Shown here: piece by piece, positions 41,121 to 49,522 of the stretch
Layout of the letters: every line of letters begins with the position of its first letter
Position numbering within the stretch: position 1 is the stretch's first letter
Source: Gillisella taibaishanensis
GTDB lineage: Bacteria > Pseudomonadota > Alphaproteobacteria > Rhizobiales > Rhizobiaceae
DNA length: 64,000 nucleotides
NCBI RefSeq assembly: GCF_001938985.1
Contig: NZ_MKIN01000022.1
Span: forward strand, 434,001-498,000
Direction of reading: 5' to 3'
Translations under genes and position numbers: made by a program
Notes under the pieces: model-generated
What the model saw: only the letters and a program-made list of their open reading frames with translations
Databases searched by the model: none
Told to the model about the DNA's origin: nothing

Positions 41121-41552
41121 TCAGGGCGTGACGGTCAGCTTGCTCTGCATGCCGGCTTCGTAATGACCCTTGATGTTGCAGAATACCAGATAGCTGCCGG
41201 GCTTCAGCGTGACTTTCAGCTTGCCATCGGCGCCGGGCTTCAGATCGGAGACTTCGCCGAGGCTCTTCAGCTTCTTCTCATCGACCCGGTGCTTGGCGGC
41301 GTCGAGGGGGATCTTGGCATCCGGCGAGGCCAGTTTCACCACGATCATCTCGTGATTTTCCGACATGGCATCGTTATGGACGTGGAACACGGCAGGACCG
41401 GCAGCGACGGTTGCCGGCTCCAGCTTCAGGCCCATGGCGCCGCCGCCCTCGCCGGTTTCGGTGACCTTGATGTCCGTTTCTGCGGCAAGCACCGCCGTGC
41501 CGAACAGGCTGACGGCAACGAGGACGGTGGCAAAGCTGGTTTTGGCGATCAT
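41121..41552 (-). CDS. Cupredoxin-domain copper protein
   Basis: 143 aa periplasmic protein with signal peptide (1-24, TAVLAA-ET). Type 1 copper ligands are placed as in plastocyanin/azurin-like folds: His67 in SENHEM, Cys125 in VFCNIKGH, His130 and Met135 in HYEAGM. Likely an electron carrier or copper-binding stress protein; redox partner unknown. ATG at 41550-41552 with CAGGAGTTTCCCCC ahead. Single gene. Confidence 0.88.
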   Translation of the reverse strand: MIAKTSFATVLVAVSLFGTAVLAAETDIKVTETGEGGGAMGLKLEPATVAAGPAVFHVHNDAMSENHEMIVVKLASPDAKIPLDAAKHRVDEKKLKSLGEVSDLKPGADGKLKVTLKPGSYLVFCNIKGHYEAGMQSKLTVTP

Positions 41553-41642
41553 GGGGGAAACTCCTGATAACGTTGGTGTTGCCCCGTTATGCCCCTGCTT
41601 GCTGACAGCGATCTGAACAAGCAGGATCCGACTAAATCCCCC

Positions 41643-43040
41643 TCACCCCTTGCGAGGCAACCTGGCCTTCAGCGAGGCACAAACCTTGGGATCATCCATC
41701 TGCGCCACGTTGAAGCGCATGAAGCGTCCGGCATTTTGCGAGAGGCTGAAGACATTGCCAGGCGCGAGAATGACGCCGTCGGTCAGGCACTGGCGGGCGA
41801 GATCGGCGCTATCGACGCCTTCGGGCATTTCACACCATAGAAACAGCCCCGCCTTCGGCAGCAGCCAGGGCACCAGCCCGAGACCGGCAAGATCCTTCGC
41901 GGCCTTCTGCCGCGCGCTGGCAAGCCGTGTCTTCAATCCCTCCAGATATTTGCGATAGCCGCCATCGGTCAGCACAGCCAGCACCATTGCGGCCGCCAAT
42001 TGCCCGCCGCCAAAGCTGGTGGCGATCTTCAGGTCGCTCAAGCCTTCGATCCAGTCCGGTCGGGCGGCGACATAGCCGCAGCGCATCGAGGCCGACAGGG
42101 TTTTTGAAAAACTGCCGATCTGTACAACCCGGTTCAAACCGTCAAAAGCCGACAACCGGGCCGATGCCACGTCCTCGAAATCGGCAAAGATGTCGTCTTC
42201 AACAATGGTCAGCCCAGCGCGGTCAGCAAGCGTCAGCACCCGATGCGCATTGACCGCCGAAAGGCTGGCGCCGGTCGGATTGTGAACCCCTGAATTGGTG
42301 ATGTAGAGCCTCGGCCGATGTGTTTCGAGAATGGCGGCAAAGGCAGCAAGGTCCGGCCCGTCAGCCAGGTAGGGCACGCTGACGATCTTGGCGCGATGCG
42401 CCCGCAGCAGTGCATGAAAATTGAAATAACAGGGATCATCGACCAGCACGCAATCGCCCGGCTCCAGAAAGAACCGGCAGATCAGATCGATGGCATGAGT
42501 GCCGGATTCCGTCAGCATGATCGCATCAGGCCCAACGCTTAAGCCGTGATCCGCCAACCGCCGGGCCAGCAGCTGCCGAAGGCCGGGCAAGCCCAGCGGC
42601 GAACTGTAATCCGTCAGCACGGCGTCATCGGCCCGGCCAAGCGAGCGCAGCGCGCGGCGCAATGCCGCCTGCGGCAACCACTCGGGTGGCAACCAGCCGC
42701 AGCCGGGCTTGAGCACGTCGGCCCCGCTTTCCAAAGATTGCCGGGAGACCCAGAGCGGATCGATGTCGCGCTCCAGCCGCGGCCCGATATCGACCAGGGA
42801 GAAAGGCGCAAGCGGCGCCGCCACGAAAAAACCCGAGCCCGGGCGCGAGCGGATCAGCCCTTCCGCCGCCAGCCGCTCATAGGCTTCGACCACCGTGGAC
42901 ACCGACACCTGCATCGCGCGTGCAAAGGCGCGCACCGATGGCAGCCGCGCGCCCGCCACCAGGCTGCGCGAGGCAATGCGGCTGCGTATGGCCTGCATGA
43001 CCGTTTCGATCCGGCCGCTACGCTGCACATTCGTATCCAT
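41643..43040 (-). CDS. MocR-type transcriptional regulator (GntR HTH plus aminotransferase domain)
   Basis: 465 aa. Winged helix of GntR type at residues about 10-75 (GARLPSVRAFARAMQVSVSTVVEAYERL) fused to a fold I PLP aminotransferase-like domain (about 105-460) with PLP Lys in IGSFSKTLSASMRCGY and the N-x-P-T-G stretch GVHNPTGASLS. MocR proteins sense PLP or an amino-acid aldimine and control adjacent metabolic or transport genes. The divergent EamA gene is the likely target, across a 138-bp region with a repeated GTACTGCA. ATG at 43038-43040 behind GAGGATG. Confidence 0.92.
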   Translation of the reverse strand: MDTNVQRSGRIETVMQAIRSRIASRSLVAGARLPSVRAFARAMQVSVSTVVEAYERLAAEGLIRSRPGSGFFVAAPLAPFSLVDIGPRLERDIDPLWVSRQSLESGADVLKPGCGWLPPEWLPQAALRRALRSLGRADDAVLTDYSSPLGLPGLRQLLARRLADHGLSVGPDAIMLTESGTHAIDLICRFFLEPGDCVLVDDPCYFNFHALLRAHRAKIVSVPYLADGPDLAAFAAILETHRPRLYITNSGVHNPTGASLSAVNAHRVLTLADRAGLTIVEDDIFADFEDVASARLSAFDGLNRVVQIGSFSKTLSASMRCGYVAARPDWIEGLSDLKIATSFGGGQLAAAMVLAVLTDGGYRKYLEGLKTRLASARQKAAKDLAGLGLVPWLLPKAGLFLWCEMPEGVDSADLARQCLTDGVILAPGNVFSLSQNAGRFMRFNVAQMDDPKVCASLKARLPRKG

Positions 43041-43058
43041 CGCCAAACATCCTCGTCC

Positions 43059-43102
43059 GTACTGCACCTTCAACCATAACAGTTCTTGGAAATTGTACTG
43101 CA
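43059..43102. promoter_or_regulatory. Repeated GTACTGCA boxes in the MocR/EamA divergent promoter
   Basis: GTACTGCA occurs at 43059-43066 and 43095-43102, 36 bp apart, on the same face direction, between the two divergent genes. MocR regulators often bind spaced direct repeats; binding is inferred. Confidence 0.5.
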
Positions 43103-43178
43103 TCATCTCTGGCAAAACCATCCGTGCGGCGCAAGAAAGATGGGACGTCGGAAGCAGGAGAGAAATGAGAGCATCACC

Positions 43179-44054
43179 ATGACCAACAGCATCAACAAAA
43201 CGACGAGCGGACTGATCAACGGATTTCTGGGCATGCTGATCTTCAGCGGTTCTCTGCCGGCTACCCGCGCGGCCGTCGCCAGTTTCGACCCTCTTTTTCT
43301 GACGGTTGCCCGGGCCAGCATTGCCGGTGCGCTCGGCTGTGGCCTGCTGCTCGTCTTCCGGCAAGTCAGACCAACCAAGCGGGATCTAGCCGCGCTGGCC
43401 ATCGTGTCGCTTTGCGTCGTGATCGGCTTTCCGCTTTTGACGGCGCTGGCCCTGCAGCACATGACGTCTGCGCATTCGCTTGTGTTCATCGCGCTGCTAC
43501 CGCTCTCGACCGCTATGTTCGCCGTCTTGCGCGGCGGCGAGCGGCCGCGACCGGTCTTCTGGCTATTTTCCGGTCTGGGCAGCCTTCTGGTGATCGGGTT
43601 TGCGCTCAGTCAGGGTGCAGGCAGCGCGTCTGCCGCCGATCTCCTGATGATCTCGGCGGTACTGATGTGTGGCCTCGGCTATGCCGAAGGGGCCAGCCTC
43701 TCGCGCCGGTTGGGTGGCTGGCAGGTGATCTGCTGGGCCCTGACGCTCGCTCTGCCGCTCAGCCTCATCGCCGCCGTCATCACCATGCCACCGGCGCTTG
43801 CCGTTGTTACGCCAGGAGCCTGGGCTGGCCTTGCCTATGTCTCACTGTTCAGCATGCTGATCGGTTTCATCTTCTGGTATCGCGGCCTCGCCCAAGGCGG
43901 CACCGCTGCCGTCGGCCAATTGCAACTGCTACAGCCCTTCTTCGGCCTCGGGCTCGCCGCCGCCCTGCTGCATGAAGCGGTCAGCCCGGCACTGCTCGCC
44001 ACCACGCTCGGCGTCGTCTTCTGCGTTGCCGGCGCGCGCAAGATGGCACGGTGA
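43179..44054 (+). CDS. EamA/DMT-superfamily transporter (MocR-linked)
   Basis: 291 aa with ten membrane helices in two EamA repeats (GMLIFSGSLPATRAAVASFDPLFLTVARA in the first; SLFSMLIGFIFWYRGLAQGG in the second). RhtA/YdcZ-like exporters of amino acids or metabolites belong here. Divergent from a MocR regulator, suggesting control by an amino-acid or vitamin B6 signal. ATG at 43179; the upstream AGGAGAG is rather distant, but the N-terminus MTNSINKTTSGLINGF fits the family. Confidence 0.9.
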   Translation: MTNSINKTTSGLINGFLGMLIFSGSLPATRAAVASFDPLFLTVARASIAGALGCGLLLVFRQVRPTKRDLAALAIVSLCVVIGFPLLTALALQHMTSAHSLVFIALLPLSTAMFAVLRGGERPRPVFWLFSGLGSLLVIGFALSQGAGSASAADLLMISAVLMCGLGYAEGASLSRRLGGWQVICWALTLALPLSLIAAVITMPPALAVVTPGAWAGLAYVSLFSMLIGFIFWYRGLAQGGTAAVGQLQLLQPFFGLGLAAALLHEAVSPALLATTLGVVFCVAGARKMAR

Positions 44055-44366
44055 CCCCGCGCTTAAAGACGGAACGGTCACCACAAACGGCCCCATTCTG
44101 CCCTACCAGGCACAGTTCGGTTATCCACACCTCTAAGCACAGGAAACATTAACCCTGACGTAAAAATGCACAGGCGACGTCAGTCTGCAATGCCCGTATG
44201 CCGGAGGCCAAAAGCGCCGAAACACGCACGCTGAGCGCGAGTGAAGCGCTAAAGGCGACTGAAATGCAGTTATGAATTGCATAAATAGTTGCAGAAAAGT
44301 GACATACACGCGGCGCGGTTAGCGTTATGTGCCACACGTATTAGAACGTAAGTGGAGACAAAGATC
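44055..44366. other. Upstream region of the outer membrane barrel gene
   Basis: 312 bp. Contains closely spaced ATGCAG / TGAATTGCAT / TTGCAG elements at 44260-44295 that form an imperfect inverted repeat around ATGAATTGCAT, probably promoter or regulator sites for the barrel gene. No gene seen. Confidence 0.35.
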
Positions 44367-44999
44367 ATGAAATTTATTCTTTTAGCAACCGTTGCCCTGC
44401 TTGCCACTGCCGGCGCCACCATGGCCGCAGACGCGATTGATCAGGTTCCGACCGCCCCCGCAGCCGTCGAAACCCCGGCTGCATTTTCCTGGGCTGGCGG
44501 CTATGTCGGCGTGCTGGGCGGCTACGGCTGGCTGGATGCTACCCTGTCGCAGGGCGGCGCGTCTCTGAGCGACAATTTCGACGGCGGCCGCATCGGCGGC
44601 TTCGGCGGCTGGAATTTCGACGTTGGCCATAACGTCATTCTCGGCGTCGAAGGCGACGTGAATTACGATTGGAACGAAAACAGCTATTCCGGCGTCAAGG
44701 TCGGCACTGATGTTTCCGGCTCTGCCCGCGCCCGCGCCGGCTACGCGATCGACCGCGCCCTGCTGTTCGTTGCCGGCGGCTGGACCGCAAGCCGTGGTTA
44801 CATCAAGGCGCCAGGTGCCGAAGTAAAGGAAACCTTCAACGGCTGGACGATCGGCGCAGGCGTCGATTACGCAATCACCAACCGCATCTTCACCCGCGTT
44901 GAATATCGTTACAACGATTACGGCAGCAAGTCGTTCAGCGGCATCGACTTCGACACCAAGCAGAACGTCGTCAACGTCGGCCTCGGCGTGAAGTTCTGA
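44367..44999 (+). CDS. Outer membrane beta-barrel protein (Omp31/porin family-like)
   Basis: 210 aa. Signal peptide 1-20 (ATAGATMA-AD), a short linker, then an eight-strand barrel starting FSWAGGYVGVLGGYGW, as in Brucella Omp25/Omp31 and rhizobial RopB-like proteins. Alternating hydrophobic strands and the terminal KF (C-terminal Phe needed for Bam insertion) are seen. Structural protein of the outer membrane linked to LPS stability. ATG at 44367 behind GTGGAG. Followed by a strong terminator, as usual for an abundant protein. Confidence 0.92.
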   Translation: MKFILLATVALLATAGATMAADAIDQVPTAPAAVETPAAFSWAGGYVGVLGGYGWLDATLSQGGASLSDNFDGGRIGGFGGWNFDVGHNVILGVEGDVNYDWNENSYSGVKVGTDVSGSARARAGYAIDRALLFVAGGWTASRGYIKAPGAEVKETFNGWTIGAGVDYAITNRIFTRVEYRYNDYGSKSFSGIDFDTKQNVVNVGLGVKF

Positions 45000-45042
45000 T
45001 CTACTGATCCGGTATCTTTGTGGATGCCGCAGTCGTCATGAT

Positions 45043-45070
45043 AATGCCCCGGTCATTTGGCCGGGGCATT
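45043..45070 (+). terminator. Terminator of the outer membrane protein gene
   Basis: AATGCCCCGG / CCGGGGCATT, 10-bp stem, 8-nt loop, then TTAC; 43 bp past the stop. The rest of the gap to 45367 shows no gene. Confidence 0.8.
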
Positions 45071-45367
45071 TTACGTTCAACAGGACGGCCTCTGCATATT
45101 TCCTTATTACCGCGCTGTAGGCCTCGCGCATCATCAGACGCAGGACGCTGCAAGGCATTAACCCATCAGCAGAACCTCTTGAATCGACTCAGATTTGAGA
45201 TCTTCATCGGTCATCTGGAGAGGGCCGCATATTCCGACCCAACCATCGATTCTACCGCACCGAACGCGTCGCCTCTTATGGGTCTTTGCCTCAACACCGG
45301 TCAGCCGACGACGTTATAGCCGTGTCAACGACACCCGATCTCGCAACCCGCAAAGCCTCAAGACAGC

Positions 45368-46126
45368 CTACTGCTCGAGAGCAAAGCTGACATTGACGGT
45401 AACGCGATAGGCATTTTCGCCTGCGGCAACCGGCATCGGCGCCGGTGCCACGTCACGGGCCATGGCCGTTTTCATCATCATGGCCGGCTCGAAGGGCCGC
45501 ACCGTGTTTTCATTGATGGAAATGATCCGCCCAAGCTTGACGCCCGCCGCCTGCGCCAGGGTCTTCGCCTTGTCGACCGCATCAGCCATCGCGGCCTTGC
45601 GCGCCTCGGCAAGCGCTGCATCCGGCTTTTCGTTTGTAAAGTGGATCTCGCCGCCCTGGTTGACGCCGAGCGCCACGGAAGCGTCGATCACACCACCCAG
45701 TTTGCTAAGATCGCGCACCCGAATCGTCAGACCGTTGCTGACCGAATAGCCTTCGATGACAGGCGGCTGGCTACTGGCCTTGTTCTCCGGCACCTGCCGA
45801 TAGCGTGGGGTGATCTGAAAGCCGGAGGTCTGCAGATCGCGATCCGCAAGTCCCTTGTCCTTCAGCGCCTGCAACACTTTGGCCATCGCCTGGTTATTGG
45901 CCTTCAACGCCGCCGCCGCATCCTTCGCCTCGCTGACGACGCCGAGCTGCATCATCGCCATATCAGGCGCCAGCGACACCTCACCCTCCCCCGACACATT
46001 CACCGCAGCCTCCGGCCGCACGGCCTCCTGGGCCATTGCAGGCGTCGCCATCAGTGGCAAAGCCACAAACGGCGCCACCCAAACCACCGACGCCACAGCA
46101 AACGTGAACCGCCTCAAACCACTCAT
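45368..46126 (-). CDS. SIMPL domain-containing periplasmic protein (DUF541)
   Basis: 252 aa. Signal peptide about 1-33 (ATPAMAQ-EA) then the SIMPL domain: VNVSGEGEVSLAPDMA at its start, ALKDKGLADRDLQTSGFQITPRY and a C-terminal YRVTVNVSFAL. The family includes E. coli YggE and Brucella BP26, periplasmic proteins linked to oxidative stress resistance, forming channel-like oligomers. ATG at 46124-46126 behind TTTGGAGGATATC. Last core gene before the tRNA. Confidence 0.93.
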   Translation of the reverse strand: MSGLRRFTFAVASVVWVAPFVALPLMATPAMAQEAVRPEAAVNVSGEGEVSLAPDMAMMQLGVVSEAKDAAAALKANNQAMAKVLQALKDKGLADRDLQTSGFQITPRYRQVPENKASSQPPVIEGYSVSNGLTIRVRDLSKLGGVIDASVALGVNQGGEIHFTNEKPDAALAEARKAAMADAVDKAKTLAQAAGVKLGRIISINENTVRPFEPAMMMKTAMARDVAPAPMPVAAGENAYRVTVNVSFALEQ

Positions 46127-46310
46127 GATATCCTCCAAATGCCCAATCCAACGGCCTCACCACAAAGACCGCTCCACGCAACCGCGCGCCGCAATACACC
46201 TCTTGCGAAACCATTGCGGCAAACACTTGTCCCCATGGTACTTTTCGGCTAGAGCGTGTCCAGGGACGATTGGAACCATTGCCAACCCCTCCGCCGGCGC
46301 ACAGCCTGCC

Positions 46311-46386
46311 GGGCCTGTAGCTCAATGGTTAGAGCCGGCGGCTCATAACCGCTTGGTTGGGGGTTCGAGTCCCTCCGGGCCCACCA
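46311..46386 (+). tRNA. tRNA-Ile(CAU) (tRNA-Ile2)
   Basis: Complete 76-nt cloverleaf with encoded CCA: acceptor GGGCCTG/CGGGCCC, D-arm AGCTCAATGGTTAGAGC, anticodon loop CTCATAA, T-arm GGGTTCGAGTCCC. The CAT anticodon is read as Met or, after lysidine modification, Ile. The stretch GGCGGCTCATAACCGC followed by TTGGT matches E. coli ileX much better than the elongator tRNA-Met genes, and the acceptor is GGG-type, so Ile2 is preferred. It marks the left edge of an accessory region. Confidence 0.88.
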
Positions 46387-46661
46387 CTTTTCCTATATTT
46401 CAAAGGGGTTTAGCGGCAACATGGCTAACCTTTGTTCTCGTAATATTCCGCTGTAGCTCGCCACGGACTTCCGGAATTTTGACACGCAGATCCGGAAAAA
46501 CCAAATTTCCGCAGGGGACACAAAAGCGCATTCGATTCGGCGTCAGAGGCATCTTTTATTTTCCGTACCTTTGCGCAATTTTCCACCAAATCGAGCGGCG
46601 CGGGTTTGGTTGGGGTTAACATTAAGGTACGCTCATTATTTCTGCGGTAGCACAAAACAAT
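46387..46661. other. Region between tRNA and prophage-like module
   Basis: AT-richer sequence. An 89-codon frame on the minus strand (46425-46694) overlaps the terminator and has no family motif. No integrase gene is seen here. A tRNA 3-prime end copy was looked for by eye in the right part of the island and was not found. Confidence 0.4.
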
Positions 46662-46690
46662 CAGACGACGCAGGAATATTGCGCCGTCTG
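46662..46690 (-). terminator. Terminator of the gpT-like gene
   Basis: On the minus strand CAGACGGCGCA / TGCGTCGTCTG (11 bp, one G-U) with a 7-nt loop, followed by ATTGTTTTGTG; 39 bp past the gpT stop. Confidence 0.75.
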
Positions 46691-46728
46691 GCATGTTACC
46701 GTCAGCCTCAAGTTAGGAGAAGAAATGA

Positions 46729-47622
46729 TCAGCCAAGCCAGGGCGTAACAAGCAGGTCCAAAGAGTCATGCCACGGATTACTTGCGCCATTCGCCCGCGT
46801 CTGAGACATAATCAATTCCCTTGCGGCCTCTTCCAACGACGGACCGACGACCAGCACTGTTGGCTTTACACCTAGCAGACGGCCATTATCGCCACGCAAG
46901 CTCATCATTGAGGCGCGTGCAGCAGCGTACCTGCTGTTATCGAGAGGTCGCTTCGATCCCCATGCCAGTTGCCAAAGACCAAACCCTGCATTCGAGCGCG
47001 CGCGAACGCCATAAATATATTCATCACGGAAAAAGACGTTCTCATCGTTTTCCTGGTCTAACCGGGTCAACCGCGGCTTAATGCGGTCCTGAAATATGAT
47101 TGGTTTGATCGCTCGGCTTCCGTCGAGCAAAAACCAGGGCTCGCCGCTCCCGCCATCCGTGTTAGCAACGGAAATTACATTTCCATTCTCATCAAGTGTG
47201 GCATGATCAGGGTCGAAGAAATACTGGCCATCATAGCATTTGGTAGTGAAGCCAGATTTCAGAAGGTCATAAACAAGTTCATTTGGATGCTCGGCAGCGG
47301 CCTGCCCCAGTTCCTGAAAGAGCGGGCTTAGAATGCCATACTGGTCATCTTCAAAATCTTCGCGCCTGACCCGTATTGTGTTCTCAAATTTGCGGTTCTC
47401 GATAGAAAAGCTGTGAGCTTCGAGATTATTGAGTATCCGATCGCCGAGCCATTCCCGCATCTTCGGAATTTGGCCTAGCCAGCGATAGATTTCGCTGGAC
47501 GCACTCGATGGCACAATCATCGCAACCTTTTCGTACGTCGACTGTGCGCTACCAAAACCCTTATCAAAGGACACTTTGAAGCCAGTGAAAGCGTTCTCAA
47601 TATTCGCGCGGTTAATAAGCAT
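46729..47622 (-). CDS. Mu-like phage major head subunit gpT
   Basis: 297 aa, complete for the Mu gpT family. N-terminal MLINRANIENAFTGFKVSFDKGF is the Mu T signature, followed by EIYRWLGQIPKMREWLGDR and NLEAHSFSIENRKFENTI; the C-terminal part with LVVGPSLEEAARE is also typical. This is the HK97-like capsid protein that builds the head. ATG at 47620-47622 with AAAGGAT. It directly follows the protease/scaffold gene as in Mu (I then T). No Z, portal, terminase or tail gene accompanies it. Confidence 0.9.
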   Translation of the reverse strand: MLINRANIENAFTGFKVSFDKGFGSAQSTYEKVAMIVPSSASSEIYRWLGQIPKMREWLGDRILNNLEAHSFSIENRKFENTIRVRREDFEDDQYGILSPLFQELGQAAAEHPNELVYDLLKSGFTTKCYDGQYFFDPDHATLDENGNVISVANTDGGSGEPWFLLDGSRAIKPIIFQDRIKPRLTRLDQENDENVFFRDEYIYGVRARSNAGFGLWQLAWGSKRPLDNSRYAAARASMMSLRGDNGRLLGVKPTVLVVGPSLEEAARELIMSQTRANGASNPWHDSLDLLVTPWLG

Positions 47623-47636
47623 ATGCGGATCCTTTG

Positions 47637-48584
47637 CTATTCGCCGATTTGGGCGCTGATGAATTCGGCTTCGGACAGCCCCATGATGCGGCAAATCGCT
47701 AGCTGATCTTCGCTCAGCTTAGTGGTGGCTTTAGAGTAATAGGCGCCTTGAACTTGCGAGCTCATCACCTGCGTGAAGAACGGTCCGGTGCGCTCAACGA
47801 AACTGTCAAGTTGTGGCTTGTTGACGGAGCATAGGTTGAGCGCCCACTCCCGGAGAAACGGTGCAAGGGATCCAGACCTGATAAGTCCCGACACATGAGT
47901 TTCCGCAGCCTGCTGGCTGATGCCTTGGCGAAGTTTATTGCCTTCAGCGACAACCCGTTCAAAGTCGCCAATAGAAACAAATTTCGTGGGGTCAGGGTGA
48001 GCGCTGTTTGATGCCGCCATCAAAGCCGAAATTGCCTCTCGAATAGCGCCGAAATCAGCATCAGAAGCCAAGCCGAGTAACGTTCGAAGTTCGGTGAGTT
48101 GCACTTCATTCATGGAAAATACCTCCGATCGCGCCACGGCGGTCAAATCTAGGTTGGGAGTGTTGGTGAGGGCGACGTTTAGAATGCGCTTCACCATCCC
48201 TTTGGCGTCATGGTGAAAAACTGGCGACAGATAACGGTAAGCCCTTTGGCGGATCATTTTCGCCGCTTCAGGTGTCCACTTTACATGCGCCCAGATGCCA
48301 TCTGAGCGCGCTTGCAACGAGGCTATCCAGCCAGCAGCCGGAGCAGGTTTGCCGCTGTGCGCGGCATTTACAGACTGATGCTCAAAATCCACCAGCATCT
48401 GGGTTTTGCCGTGATAGCGGCGGGTCTCAGCCATGACGCTGTCTGGATCAACTACCGTGTAGGGACCTCGTCCATCGCGACCTGAGACCGTACCCAGCGG
48501 CAATATGTGTATCCATTGCCTGTCATCAGAATTGATTTTCTCTGAGACTAGCGTTGAGGCTGCGCTTGACAGAATGTCAGCCAT
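47637..48584 (-). CDS. Mu-like phage protease/scaffold I protein
   Basis: 315 aa, PF10123-like. IHILPLGTVSGRDGRGPYTV near the N-terminus, TQMLVDFEHQSVNAAHSGKPAPAAGW (with the DxEH region conserved in the family) and WTPEAAKMIRQRAYRYLSPVF; the second half is helical and probably the scaffold. In Mu this protein matures the head. The ATG at 48582-48584 overlaps the previous gene stop by eight bases; the gpT start codon is 14 bases after its stop. Looks intact. Confidence 0.88.
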   Translation of the reverse strand: MADILSSAASTLVSEKINSDDRQWIHILPLGTVSGRDGRGPYTVVDPDSVMAETRRYHGKTQMLVDFEHQSVNAAHSGKPAPAAGWIASLQARSDGIWAHVKWTPEAAKMIRQRAYRYLSPVFHHDAKGMVKRILNVALTNTPNLDLTAVARSEVFSMNEVQLTELRTLLGLASDADFGAIREAISALMAASNSAHPDPTKFVSIGDFERVVAEGNKLRQGISQQAAETHVSGLIRSGSLAPFLREWALNLCSVNKPQLDSFVERTGPFFTQVMSSQVQGAYYSKATTKLSEDQLAICRIMGLSEAEFISAQIGE

Positions 48585-49074
48585 GATGGCCCTCGCCGCT
48601 TGTCAAGTTCACACGCACAACGAGGCCCAAAGCTACGGCTTCATCAATATGAGCACTTAACGCCCTGCATTTATTGCGTATGGATGACTTACGGCGCTCT
48701 TGATCTGACTTCAGCCACCCTCTTACGGCAACATCTGTAGACGAGAGCCGCGTCGCGATATCGGGATTTTTCAATCCCTTGGATCGAAGATACCGAGCCA
48801 GAAACTTCTTCGCAGTGGGAACCCGATAGCTTTGCGGATAGCCAGCATTGAGAAGGCTTTCGCCCAAATCACGTGCTTTGTCCTTACCGTAGAGAACTGC
48901 GATCCTATTGCGGCTCTGAATGGCCTTTTCGCTCAAGCGTATATATGTTCCGCCGAACAACATCAGGAATTCGGACCCTTTACCAAATCCGAGGACTTTG
49001 ATGATCGGCACCAAGTGAGCGTCGACGTTTGCCGAGACTTCCTTACCCGCAGTATCTGTCCAAGTCAGCTTCAT
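48577..49074 (-). CDS. Phage-type HTH protein (Mor-like)
   Basis: 165 aa. The segment FGGTYIRLSEKAIQSRN resembles the dimerisation strand of Mor/C activators of Mu-like phages (FGG-x-(R/Y)-I/L-Y), and FLARYLRSKGLKNPDIATRLSSTDVAVRGWLK is a plausible helix-turn-helix. If correct it would be the activator of the I-T pair, which it precedes with an 8-base overlap. Start chosen at MKLTWTDTAGKEV (49072-49074); longer frame possible. Function is inference. Confidence 0.6.
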   Translation of the reverse strand: MKLTWTDTAGKEVSANVDAHLVPIIKVLGFGKGSEFLMLFGGTYIRLSEKAIQSRNRIAVLYGKDKARDLGESLLNAGYPQSYRVPTAKKFLARYLRSKGLKNPDIATRLSSTDVAVRGWLKSDQERRKSSIRNKCRALSAHIDEAVALGLVVRVNLTSGEGHHG

Positions 49075-49522
49075 GAGATTGAATTTTCCTGCAATGAACT
49101 GAGTGCAGGATACTCGCCGCAAGGATTTGCAGACAGCCACAAGGCTTTATTGATAAACGGGAAAAGTGCAGGTTACTGTATATTTCAGACGATATAGCCG
49201 AAGATACGTTTGGCCATCAATGACAGCCGGGAAATCGCCGGTCCGGTTTGGTGATCCCGTCCTGGCAACGGCGACACTGCTACGGGGAATGTGGCGTCCC
49301 CCCTTTGATGGCCAACCAATGGCGGACCACTATCTAGCGTTCCTAATGCATCCCCTTTTAACGGAACCCAACTAGTGGGCCGGACAGCAACGCACCTCAA
49401 TGACCACACAAACTCTATAAGCGCTCGATGAAATAACTGTTGCAATAGAAAGCCGCTGACGCGATTTTTGCGACGCTGAAAGAAAACCCTCCACTCAACT
49501 CGTCCAATCGCGCCCAAGGCCT
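49075..49522. other. Gap in the prophage-like module
   Basis: 448 bp between the ParB-like stop and the HTH gene. A 125-codon minus-strand frame at 49185-49562 overlaps the ParB end and has no motif. May hold the promoter of the HTH-I-T operon; nothing else recognised. Confidence 0.4.

Noticed and set aside
46311..46386. Elongator tRNA-Met reading
   Set aside because: The anticodon is CAT, but the acceptor and anticodon stem match tRNA-Ile2 genes much better than elongator tRNA-Met.
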